From assembly GCA_958450365.1 (NCBI GenBank), contig CAUEEP010000760.1, positions 3,233,462 to 3,297,461 on the forward strand: a DNA stretch of 64,000 bases. The letters run 5' to 3'. The notes under the pieces are model-generated. The model ran no database searches and had not been told where the DNA came from. It worked only from the letters and a program-made list of their open reading frames with translations. A program made the translations under genes and the position numbers. Positions 1 through 10,523 of this stretch are shown piece after piece (the first letter of the stretch is position 1; each line of letters starts with the position of its first letter). The stretch comes from Mesorhabditis belari (lineage: Eukaryota; Nematoda; Chromadorea; Rhabditida; Rhabditidae).

Positions 1-756
1 TGTTCACAGAACAATGAAAGATCAAAGAAGGAAAATTTGAAATGTTTGTAGCAAATAAGAACCCAGATTGAGCATATATTAGATATTGTGAGTGAAGAAT
101 ACAATGGAGAAAGATTGGTCGAGAAAGAATGGTTCATTGTTTCATTGTAAGTAGTCCGCAAATTTCTTGGCACCCACATTTTTCTATTTCTAAAGGTTAA
201 TCTTCTAGTTTTGCCTCTCATTCTAATTTTTGCCTAATATTAAGAGCTAGAGATATTATCAGAAAATGAAATGCAATCATCATTGGGCATTGGGCAAATG
301 GCATTGGGCAAATGAAAGACTTGAAGCTTTATATCTGCTGCTAGCTTGAAGCTATTTCAAAAATCACTTGTTTTGGTCAATTCTTCCAAGAACTAATCCA
401 TAATTAGCCAGGTTGAATATATTTGAATTAGCTTCATAACAGAAAAAGGTTTGTTATCCTTTTTTGTGCGGCGATACTTGAAAGGAAAAGAGGGAAAGAA
501 AGGAACGATGAAGGGGGCAAAGCCGAAAAAGTGAGTGGGATAGGCCAATAGAAATTATCGGAAGAAAAGGAATGAAAAAAAGGAAATTGATGACGGAAGC
601 CGTGAATAAGTCAAAAATAAGCACATTTTGTGATTTCTTACAAAAAAAGAGAAGCTAAAAGGCGAAGATGTGGGCTGGGGTCAATGGGAGATCAACTCTC
701 ACTTCCAGGTCTGCTAGGCGACTAATATGAAAGAATAGTAAATTTCTATTTCAACT
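1..756. other. AT-rich sequence without a recognised gene
   Basis: No coding exon, RNA gene or repeat family could be supported here on either strand. Confidence 0.5.
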
Positions 757-912
757 TACAAGGGAAAGGCACTGAGTCAAGCTGGGCTTTTGACTTAAGA
801 CCAAATCCATCCTATAGAGTCGGAACTCGAATCCGTTTTTCGTTTTTGCAGAACGCTTTGCAAACGCGAGATATCTAAATTTGGCCGCCGTCACACGCTG
901 CCTTAACAACTG

Positions 913-992
913 CTCCGATGGTCTAGTGGATAGTCTGCTAGACTGCCGTACCTGTTACATTCTTTGTCCTCAAATTCGGGTCCCACTATCGG
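913..992 (+). repeat. tRNA-Glu-like sequence in the left half of the foldback element
   Basis: TCCGATGGTCTAGTGGATAG looks like the 5' half of a tRNA-Glu with its A box. A B-box-like ATTCGGGTCCC follows near 972, then TATCGG at the acceptor side. The anticodon arm is disrupted, so this is not a working tRNA. Confidence 0.5.
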
Positions 993-1028
993 CCTCAAGT
1001 CCGGGTCCCACTATATACCCACTATAAG

Positions 1029-1458
1029 TGGATGTTTGAAGAAATACGTGAAGAAAAGAAGAGTATTGAGATCAACTTCTTTCGCTTTTTTAAAAAACAG
1101 TTTCTTTACATATTTGCATTAAATTATTGACTCGAATTTTATACACCATAACTACCTTGGGGTTATTCTTTATTCTGTAACTTCAACTAATAATTTACAA
1201 AAGCTGGGACCTTCCAAAGTATAATAATCAATGGATAAGCATTAAAAAATTCGAAAAAAAGAAGAGTATTGAAGAAGAGTATTAAGAAGAGTATTAAGAA
1301 GAGTATTGAGATCAACTTATTGGAAAGATTGGAAGCTTAGACTGGTAAGGATTAAGCTAGTCAAAATACAGTGCATCAGTAGACATTTGTGCAGAGTAGA
1401 CTTATGATAATCTTCTTGTGTCTCTTGGGAATCCCAAAGTACAAAATGAGAGCACTAC
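1029..1458 (+). repeat. Dispersed repeat, copy 1 (copy 2 at 5853-6293)
   Basis: Begins TGGATGTTTGAAGAAATACG and ends near AGTACAAAATGAGAGCAC. The second copy is nearly identical over about 430 bases. A further 100-base piece (ACTACCTTGGGGTTATTC onward) is repeated at 1455-1555. This copy lies inside the foldback element. Confidence 0.75.
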
Positions 1459-1642
1459 CTTGGGGTTATTCTTTATTCTGTAACTTCAATTAATAATTTA
1501 CAAAAGCTGGGACCTTCCAAAGTATAAGAATCAATAGATAAGCAGTGAAAAATTCGACATTTGTTGCCACATTTCTGAAAGCTACAGGTGCTACAGCTGA
1601 AAGCTCTCAAGTTCGAGTCCCATGCTACAGCTGAAAGCTACA

Positions 1643-1709
1643 GAATGGGACTCGAACTTGAGCGCGAAAATTGTAACAGGTTCGGCAGGCTACCCACTGG
1701 ACCACCTAA
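1643..1709 (-). repeat. tRNA-like sequence in the right half of the foldback element
   Basis: On the minus strand, GGTGGTCCAGTGGGTAGCC acts as an A-box region and AAGTTCGAGTCCC as a B box. It pairs with the sequence at 913-992 in opposite orientation. The stems are degenerate. Confidence 0.5.
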
Positions 1710-2346
1710 ACATTTATTGGACGGTGACGGCCTCATAAGGAGCTCGCAGTTTGAAAATCAAGGTTCTATCTCGATTTTCTATCTTGATTTTCTAAGATTT
1801 TCAAAGTTTTTCAAACATCTCGCGTTTGCGAAGCGTTCTGCAAAAACTAAAAACAAATTCAAGATCCCGATGACCGACTCTATAAGATGGATTTGGTGGA
1901 TGATTCTACAAGATTCTATAAGATGGACAAAGCCAGCTAGCCAGCTTGACTCAGTACCTTTCCCTTGTTAGCGAGGAGACTATTTTACAGTATCAAGTGG
2001 CATTTCCAGGACACTAGTCAATAAGAAATTTCTGGTGAATGTAGAAAACCTATAGATTTAGATAGTTTAAACAAAAATGCTTTTACAGCTTGACAAAAAG
2101 ATTAATTTCTTTTGCAAACCCTTAGGTATCTTGAAAGAAACTCGATCTTCACATGCACTCCGCACGAAAATTCTTTTGGCAAACAAGAACGTGTAGGAAA
2201 TCCCCGACTCACTCTACTCGTTCGACTTCCTGTCAAAAAAAGGAGAAATCACACGGAAATTCTTGATTTTAAAACTAAAGTCTTTTTGGTAGAATTGCAT
2301 GTTTTTTTTTTTGACTTGAATGACTTGACTGAAACAAATAGAATGG

Positions 2347-2490
2347 ATCGGTGAAACAAATTGAAATAAATAGAATGGAAAGGAAATAAATAGAATGGAA
2401 AGGAAATAAATAGAATGGAAAGGAAATAAATAGAATGGAAAGGAAATAAATAGAATGGAAAGGAAATAAATAGAATGGAAAGGAAACAAA
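2347..2490 (+). repeat. Tandem repeat, 20-base unit, about 7 copies
   Basis: The unit GAAATAAATAGAATGGAAAG repeats almost perfectly. The minus-strand open frame across it is a repeat artefact. Confidence 0.9.
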
Positions 2491-2830
2491 TGGATTTTTG
2501 TTCTTAAAGATGATTGAACAAAAAAGGCTTTGAGAAATGACTCTGGAAATTTGTTTTTCCTAAAATAAAATTGACTGCATCAAGGTCAAATTTTTCTAGA
2601 ATAGAGTTTCTATTTTAGTTTCTATTTCTAACAAATGAATCTTTTTATTTGTAGCCTTAGAAATTCGAATAGGATTTGTGTAGGTGTAGGAAGAAGGGCT
2701 AAAGAGAAGACATCACTCTAGTAACATGAGCCAAACAAAACTAAAACTTTCTACAAATTTGTTAACAAAGAAGAAAGGAAAAGAAGTTTGTTTGGATGAT
2801 TTCGAAACTTCCTTCACCTATTGAAAGTCT

Positions 2831-3282
2831 TGTGGCGAATAGCCACTAAAAAGTTACCTAACTCTGGCAGCCTAAAAATTGGAAAAATATTGAGGAAATC
2901 GGTGCGCCTTCATTCTATTTCGCGCCCCAAATCATTTATTGTTTTCTAGCTTGTTAGCTGAGTATCTTGTGTTAAAGCCTATATAAGGCAACTGTTGTTC
3001 ATTGGGTTTCATTTTCTTTCTGCTTTCCTCTCATTGTGTGAAAGTTGTGTCCTAATTAGGACGAAATTGTTTCTGTTTTTTTATTGTCGCTTTTAATTCA
3101 CTTGTCGATCATGTGTGAAAATTGCTCAAGTGAGAGCCCAAAGATTCCGAGTCAGTCGGTCAGTCAGTCAGTCGGCTATTGAATAAAGTGTTTTTAGTTC
3201 AAGTGAGATCAGATATCTCGAAACAAGAAATAACGTGTCTTGAGTGAAGAGTACCAAGCATGCGAATAATATTTCTTTACAA
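2831..3282 (+). mobile_element. Possible LTR of a retrotransposon
   Basis: The segment starts TGTGGCGAATAGCC and ends TTTACA (TG...CA ends). It contains a TATATAAGG box near 2981 and an AATAAAG signal near 3182, spaced as in an LTR promoter and polyadenylation site. A primer-site-like AATCTGGTGATAAT follows directly. No internal gag/pol and no partner LTR is seen, and the flanks do not match as a target duplication. This is a weak call. Confidence 0.3.
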
Positions 3283-3544
3283 ATCTGGTGATAATATTTT
3301 GAAAAGGAAATATGAAAGAGAATAATTGGTACTTGTAAAGAACACAATCTATAAAGTGAAACAAACCAGATATTAGAGTAAATCTACAGCTGGTGAAAAC
3401 AAGAAGTCAAACATATAATTTTTTTACTAAAAATTATTACATAGACAAAGTTTTAAATCATTTTCAAAATAATAATTCAATTTGATGCCTAATTTGAGGC
3501 AAGAGCAAGCTAGAAAGAATGAAATCTTGAAAGTTTTACGAAAA

Positions 3545-3703
3545 AACACCTTTTCACTTTCGAATTTGCTTGATAGTGAACCCAAATTGACTTAAAAAGA
3601 TGGGAAATTGAACAATAAACAAGAAAATCTCGAGCTCAGAAGGTTCAAGAATCCCTACAAGCTTTTTCATCGTTTACGCAAAGAATAACAGTGTAAAAAG
3701 AAG
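3545..3703 (+). repeat. Dispersed repeat, copy 1 (copy 2 at about 6500-6672)
   Basis: Both copies share TGATAGTGAACCCAAATTGA and the following 120 bases through CAAAGAATAA. Pieces reappear in reverse near 48420-48513, next to a TCCAGAAAGTC-type end, so this is probably the interior of that MITE family. Confidence 0.65.
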
Positions 3704-4156
3704 AAATCCTTATTCTCACAAGTCCAGATGGACATTTCCATGACACTTGTTCATAAGAGATTCGGTGAATTCCTTTTTCTTCTCTTGCTACAAGAAAGGC
3801 CAAGAATTCCTGCATCCTTGTCTGTTAAAATATTAAATCTTTTCAAAGGAAAGGCACAACTAAAATCTATTGAGTTGAAAAGACAAAAAGCTCTACTTTT
3901 AAACAATAGTCACAATGGGAGTTCTTGGAAAATTCTTTTTCCAAAAAAAGAGTTCAAATAAGTCAGTGAACCTGAAAGTCGTGTGATCCCTGTCTCGTTT
4001 GGGTCCAAATGATGAAAACTTTTGGATTTTTTGGAAGGAATTGAATTGAAAATTGAAGTTTGAAATTGAAAATGGCTAAATTGTGACTATATTTTGACTA
4101 TATTGTAGTTTTATAAAAGTTTACGAAAGCTTGGGAATACATAAAAAAGAATAAAG

Positions 4157-4545
4157 AGCTGTTCTTGGGGGTGGGACCTTTCTTTTGCTGGAAAAGGCCT
4201 TAGGAAAGGTCGTAGAGCTTCAAAAATGTTTTCATAAAGGGGAATCGTATGCGTAGATTCAGAATTTCGACAAATCAGACTTCGCTGACACGTCAAATTT
4301 GGGCTAAAAGGCAAAAACTGCGGAAAAGCGTTAAGTTGCGTAGTTTTTGCCTTTTAGCCCAAATTTGACGTGTCAGCGAGGTCTGATTTGTCGAAATTCT
4401 GAATCTACGCATACGATTCCCTCATATGGAAACATTTTCGAAGCTCTACGACCTTTCCTAAGGCCTTTTCCAGCAAAAAAAGGTGCGCAAATGTCCAGGT
4501 GCGCAAAAAAAAGGTCGCATTTTTCCCACCCCCCTTGTTCTTGGT
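4157..4545. mobile_element. Large near-perfect palindrome (foldback MITE)
   Basis: Two arms of about 165 bases face each other around a short centre near 4320-4345. GACGTGTCAGCGA occurs near 4370 and its reverse complement near 4280. Both arms encode the same spurious frame. A diverged copy lies at 38165-38545. No coding capacity. Confidence 0.85.
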
Positions 4546-4808
4546 TTAAAAATAGCTGTTAGGACAATCCCGATCTAAAATTTCACATAATTGGTAAATC
4601 TTTCAGATTATAGCTATTTTCAAATTATTATAGAAGTAAAAGAAATAATTTTAACAATTGATCGTTGAAAAATCGAAAATCAATTTCAAAAAAGTTTGTA
4701 CAGCTTTAAAAATTTTGCAATCGCTTCCATGTGATATTTGTAACCAATGGGAAAATCTTTGGAAATGCACAATTTTCTCAAAATAATTAGAGAAAAGTTT
4801 AGCAAAAA

Positions 4809-4955
4809 ATTAGGAACCAGATTTAGAGAGATAAGGAATCAAATTTAGAGAGGTAAGGAGCCAAATTTAGAGAGATAAGGAACCATATTTAGAGAGATAA
4901 GGAACCATATTTAGAGAGATAAGGAACCATATTTAGAGAGATAAGGAACCAAATT
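4809..4955 (+). repeat. Tandem repeat, about 23-base unit, 6 copies
   Basis: The unit AAATTTAGAGAGATAAGGAA plus CCA is repeated, with single-base differences in the first copies. Confidence 0.9.
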
Positions 4956-5852
4956 TCACATAATTAGTAAATCTTTCAGCTTATTGCCCTTCCCAACAAG
5001 TTGCGTTTGATCTCCACCGTGTCTGATTTTAAAAGGGCTATTTCCTTGCATTTTAAGTGACTTTGTGATCTTTTATCTAGTACATTTTTCGCACTTTATT
5101 TCTTTCTGAATAAAGTATTTATATATAGCTATACTTAAATTATTATAGAAGTTAGTAAAAGAAAATAATTTTAACAATTAATCGTTGAAAAATCGGAAAT
5201 CAATTTCAAAAAAAGTTTGTACAGCTTTGATCGCTTTGCAACCGCTTTCATTGCACTTGCAACCGCTTTGCAACCGCTTTCATTTTGCAATCGCTTTGTA
5301 ACCAATGGGAAAATTTTTGGAAATGCACCATTTTCTCAAAATAATTAGAGAAAAGTTTAGCAAAAAAACGGGGAAATTTAACTTTTAGGTTATCCGAGAA
5401 AAAGAGAAAATACTAAAGCTGAAATTTAATTGAATAAAAGTAGACGATAATGAGGAAAGAAAATAAAAGAAAACAACCCTTGTTTCTTTTAAAAAAAACA
5501 ACCCTTATTTCTTTTATAATAATTAGCTTTATTTATCTTTTATAAATTCTAAGAAGCAGATATTTATGATGTTCATTTCTGAGATCCACTGAGTCACGTG
5601 TGGGTTGGGTGAAAATTTTGCCAACAATTGTATTTGTTTTCGTTTATTTTCTTTTCCCATCTAACTTGTTGGGCTTTTGAAGGAGGGAAAACTTGAAGAA
5701 CCGTTTTTTGTTTTAAAAGAAAAGTTGAAGAAGCACTATTCTAAAGGGGCCAACACATTCTCATCTTCATGAAAGGGGAAAAAGGAAAAGTGGGGAAGAC
5801 ACATATGAGCACATTTTGAGGGGAAAAGAAAGAGGGAAAAGCTCTTGACTGT

Positions 5853-6293
5853 GGGTGGATGTTTGAAGAAATACATGAAGAAAAGAAGAAGAGTATTGAG
5901 AAGAGTATTGAGATCAACTTCTTTTGCTTTTTTAAAAAACAGTTTCTTTACATATTTGCATTAAATTATTGGCTCGAATCTTCTACACCGTAACTACCTT
6001 GGGGTTATTCTTTATTCTGTATCTTCAACTAATAATTTACAAAAGCTGGGACCTCCCAAAGTATAAGGACCAATAGATAAGCATTGAAAAATTCGAAAAA
6101 TTCGAAAAAAGAAGAGTATTGAAGAAGAGTATTGAGATCAACTTATTGGAAAGATTGGAAGCTTAGACTGGTAAGGATTAAGCTAGTCAAAATACAGTGC
6201 ATCAGTAGACATTTGTGCAGAGCAGACAGCAGAGTAGACTTATGATAATCTTCTTGTGTCTCTTGGGAATCGCAAAGTACAAAATGAGAGCAC
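5853..6293 (+). repeat. Dispersed repeat, copy 2 of 1029-1458
   Basis: Nearly identical to 1029-1458 apart from short indels in the AAGAGTATTG-rich part. This copy is not flanked by the foldback arms. Confidence 0.75.
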
Positions 6294-6679
6294 GGAAAGC
6301 TCATCAATTAAATATAATTTGCAAGCAATAGTGATAAATCGTAAGTGGTACATATTAAGCTACCAAGAAAATTTTTTCATTTCTTTTTGTACTTTTGTTT
6401 AAAACCAACAAATGCACCAATTGAACTACGGCTTGTTTTATTAGAAAGATCAATTATTTTTCTGCAGAATAACATTGAAACGTGTTTAAAATGTCGAAAA
6501 AAACACGTTTTCACTCTCGAATTGTTGAGCGATCAATCACTGCTTGATAGTGAACCCAAATTGACTTAAAAAGATGGGAAATTGAACAATAAACAATAAA
6601 ATCTCGAGCTCAAAAGGTTCAAGATCTATCCCTACAAGATCTTTCATCGTATACCCAAAGAATAAAGGTGTAACGACCT

Positions 6680-9009
6680 AATAAATAAACTTCTCTGTTG
6701 GCCGATGTTTTGTGAAAGCGCTGGCCTTTTTTTGGCGTTAAAAGGAATACAATTTCCTGGCTATTCTCTCTCTTTTCCAATCAATGTTTTTGAATTCAAA
6801 ACGAAAAATTCACTTCAAAACAAGTTTCTATTTTTTTACTTTGTTTAAAACTGTTTAAACTTTGTTTAAATGACTGTGAATGTTCTGAATATGGTTTATT
6901 GAATTGGTTATAGATAATGACAGATCTGTCTAACAATATCTCAGAATAAAATACATTTTTAATCCAGGGAAACATCTTCAATACTTTGCCAAAATTTTAA
7001 AAAACGAAAATTTCGAAAGTTTTCTTAAAAAAACCCAATTCCCTGTTGACAAATTAGTAAAATCTCGTGAAAGTGAGGGGAATACAGCAACAAAAACATT
7101 TGAATTATGCAAAGCTTTGAGTAATCTCATTTCATTCGGGGTTTATGAGGGGAAAAAGGTTTAGAAAACATTTTTGATTTGATATGACCTATTATGATAC
7201 AAAGTATTGAATGGTTTAAATTCAAATTGTTTCGAGGCTGCAAAACAAAACGAAACTGGCTGCAAACTGTCACTCACAGAACTCCTTTTGTCTTAAAGAA
7301 AAGAAATTTGAAGCATAAACCCAAAACATGAACGTTACTTTGGTCAACAAATTCCTACGTAGTCACTCCTACGTCTTCTTCTTCTTCTTCTTCTTCTTCT
7401 TCTTCTTCTTCGACTTCGCTTAGGCTTGTTGTTGAATTTCCTTCTTCTATCAAGACCAGAGAGTGCAACTTTTTCGATCCAAATTTTATTTAAAATGAAC
7501 AAAATTCAAATGAAGAGAGAACAATGAAACAAATGGGACGGGATGGGTTAAAAGAGATGGACACTCAGAATGAAAGAGAATAAAGAGAATCGGAAAGGGT
7601 GAAGGAAGAAATGGGTTTCGGTCGTGCAAATTGAAATTGGCCCTTCCTTTTTTTCAGAAAAAGGCGCCAATTTGGGGGAGAAGGTGGGTAAAATATAGAA
7701 ATAATAAAAGAATAAAAGATGAAAAGAGAGGATATGAAATGAATGAGAATGGATTGAGGTCTGGACATTTGAGGAGATCTGGACAGTCATGAGATCTGGA
7801 TTTGAGGAGATCTGGACAGTCATGAGAATGGGGATCGAAATCAATGTTAGGAGTGATTCATTTTGAAACGAGGAACGAAGAAGAGTTCTTTTTAATGTAT
7901 TTTACATAAATAGCCATGAATTCAGTTTGCCAATGGTATATAAGAACCGTTAATGTTCACCTTTACTACATTAGAAGCTGTTAGGACATCTTTCCGAGTA
8001 TCTTTCAAGAAGAAAAGGAGATTAAGGTCAAAATCTTCTCTCCTTTTTTCGCATCCCATCCAATATCCACACGATTTCCATGAAAAATTCATTGACTTGC
8101 TCAAATTTGCTAAATGAATCCGCAAAATGAACACAAGAAGAAGAACACAAGTCAGGCTCTCTAGTGAGATTGATGATTTGTGGATTGGATTTGCTTTGAG
8201 CATCTGTGGGTTGGATTTGCTTTGAGCATTTGTGGGTTGGATTTGCTTTGAGCATCCTTTTGATACTTTGGCCTTGGCTTTAAGCATCTCAGGATCCTTT
8301 TCAAAAGCTTTTGAAATGACCACATCCAATTAGTGTTGGTCAGAACTAAGCTAAAATGCGGAAGCTACGTTTCTATAAAATGTTTTCTATGAAATCACGG
8401 ACAAACTCGACTTTGGAATGAAACTTTTTTATTCTTCAAGGATTGCTGCGACTTTTCATAAGCTTTTTTTACCTAAGTACGAAAATACTTTGAACATACA
8501 AGAAAAAAATATAATTGGAAGTAATGTACCTATCTTTTTTCAAGAGAATGATCACCATTAGAAGAACTCTTCTTCAAATTCAAATAGAAACTCCAGTCGA
8601 AAGAGGAGAAAATGGAAATTTTCAATTAAGCCCCTCCCTCCCTTTCCATTATGTAAACGAGCGCGAAATTTTAAGAAAAATAAAGAGACATAAAGAGACT
8701 CTGAAGTTTTTTGACCGATACACACAAGGAGAACCACTTCTGATGATTTGTGTCGGTCTTTGATGTCCGTTTGAATTTCTGAATAGCCACAGAGTATTAC
8801 ATTTCATCTGTTCAATTTCGTTGTTTACTTTTAAAGTTGTCTGTGTGAAATTCGGGGTTAATAGCTAATAGATCAAGGTTACTTTTGAGATTTCAAAGGT
8901 GAATGATGCAGAAAGTTTGTGTGTGCAATTGTTGCAAGCTTTTGAGTTCTGTGCAAAGATTTTACCTTTTAAAAGAAACATAGACTCTCTCTTCCTTCTC
9001 TTCCTCAAC
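6680..9009. other. Non-coding stretch with simple repeats
   Basis: Contains a CTT trinucleotide run at about 7372-7411 and a 30-base unit present three times at 8178-8262 (TGGATTTGCTTTGAGCAT core). The minus-strand frame at 7922-8329 runs across that repeat and matches no family I know. No gene is supported. Confidence 0.5.
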
Positions 9010-9011
9010 TA

Positions 9012-9668
9012 TTAGACTATCCAGAAAGTCTTTTCGTTTCTTTTCATACTTTCGTTGAAAAATAACAAATTCATCAATTGTTTCTCGTAAAATTCTGTTT
9101 GACCACCACGGGACTAAAACTAGAGAAAAGCATTGAAATGGATGCAAAATATTTGATGAATTTACCTGCTTCAATAGTTGAAGGTTCGATTAACGGAGAT
9201 GGAGTTGGGAGTTGAGGGAAAACATCTGATTCATCTAAACAAACCTCTACGAAGAAATTGGCTGAATCAATTTCTCTGAAAATTTGGCTAGAGAACCTAA
9301 CTTTGGCTCTTTCCTAAATTTGGATCTTTCCTAATCGTAGCCTTTTGAAATTGTTTTAAATTATTTTATGAAGTTCCACATGCACCAGTTTATTTGATCA
9401 GAATTTAAAGAACAATCGTAAGAACAACAATTTTATTATCCCAGCAAAACGCAAGGCTTGACACGTCTAAAAAGCGAGCTGTTGCCCTTTTTGACTACCC
9501 GACTTAACGCTCTCAAAAAAATCCAGACATAAGACATTGAAAGCCGTTTTAATGTTATTTTGTAGAAAAATAAGTGGCCTTTCTAATGAAAAAAACAGTT
9601 CAATTTGTGAATTTGTTGGTTTTAAACGGAAGTATGAAAAGAAACGAAAAGACAGCCTAATTTCTGGA
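9012..9668. mobile_element. Terminal-inverted-repeat element, TCCAGAAAGTC family
   Basis: The left end ATTAGACTATCCAGAAAGTC and inner CTTTTCGTTTCTTTTCATAC return inverted at 9620-9668. Partial relatives occur at 25447-25617, 42932-42998 and 48465-48513. No transposase frame. Confidence 0.6.
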
Positions 9669-10495
9669 CGGCCTAATACAAATCATTACAAGATTGCCCA
9701 ACGAGCAAACGTGTTAGCAATGACAAAGCTTAGCAATGACAAAGCTCAACATCCAGTGAGGCTTGTCCTTTAAAATGCACTCAATCTACCGTATTCCCTC
9801 TTCCGCGTCTCTATTCTCACAAGCGAGTTCTCAGCAAAGGCAAAAGAGATGCAAAAGAGATGCAAAAGAGACACAATCTAAAGACTGTGGTGAATGAGTG
9901 GAGTGCAAGGTGAGCCCCTTTCCTTCCCTAGTCTCTTCTCATTTCTTTCACCATTTCTCTTTTTCCTTTCTGTGCCTTAAGGGCTCGTTCCTCTAATCTC
10001 TACGGGTCTTTGAGATCTCTCGATGAATCGATTGACTGTACAGAGAGAAGAAAATCGAAGAAAAGAAAAAGATCCATTGAAAAGAGAGAAAAAGAAAGCG
10101 AGTTATTTGTTCTGAGCCTTCCCTTCTCATTCTATCCAAGATTGTGAAAAGGAAAAAGATCTCAAGAACCAAAGAAACTCCTCCGAAATGCTCATAATCG
10201 ACATACACTTATGACAAAGCATTTCTTCTTTAATAACCGTTATTTTTCTTCTGCTCCTGCAAAGAACCAATCGATGTTGCTCATAATTGGCGTGATTCTC
10301 CCGAAAATTATCGATTTTCTTGTATTCCCTAGCTTAAGCACACACGCCCATATGACCTCATTTTCTTTTCTTTTTCCTGTTCTCATTTCTACGAGTCTTT
10401 CTTATCTTTTTCACATGATTCCCTTGTTTTTGTGTGTTCTCTTTTGTCTTCTCTTTTGTTCTCTTTTTACAAATCATTGCAATCGAAGAATTTCT

Positions 10496-10523
10496 AATAT
10501 TTTCAGGAATCTCTTATGTGCTG
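10496..10523 (+). promoter_or_regulatory. Probable spliced-leader trans-splice acceptor for the attractin gene
   Basis: An AATATTTTCAG acceptor ends at 10506, 17 bases upstream of the chosen ATG at 10524. No in-frame coding exon is evident before it. The downstream ATG opens a hydrophobic signal peptide, so this site decides the start. Trans-splicing is inferred, not seen. Confidence 0.5.

Larger units (their letters stand above)
757..1970. mobile_element. Inverted-repeat (foldback) element carrying two tRNA-like sequences
   Basis: The left end (760 onward, AAGGGAAAGGCACTGAGTC) returns as its reverse complement near 1944-1968. Similarity continues inward for over 200 bases with indels, including the AACGCTTTGCAAACGCGAGA motif near 851 matched near 1820-1841. 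Each half holds a tRNA-like stretch facing the other. No transposase frame is visible. A shortened relative lies at 18857-18992 and a diverged one near 12826-12960. Confidence 0.7.

Noticed and set aside
2214..2489. 91-residue minus-strand frame
   Set aside because: Made mostly by the 20-base tandem repeat; no domain.
7922..8329. 135-residue minus-strand frame
   Set aside because: Runs across a 30-base direct repeat, overlaps another frame, and shows no splice structure or domain.
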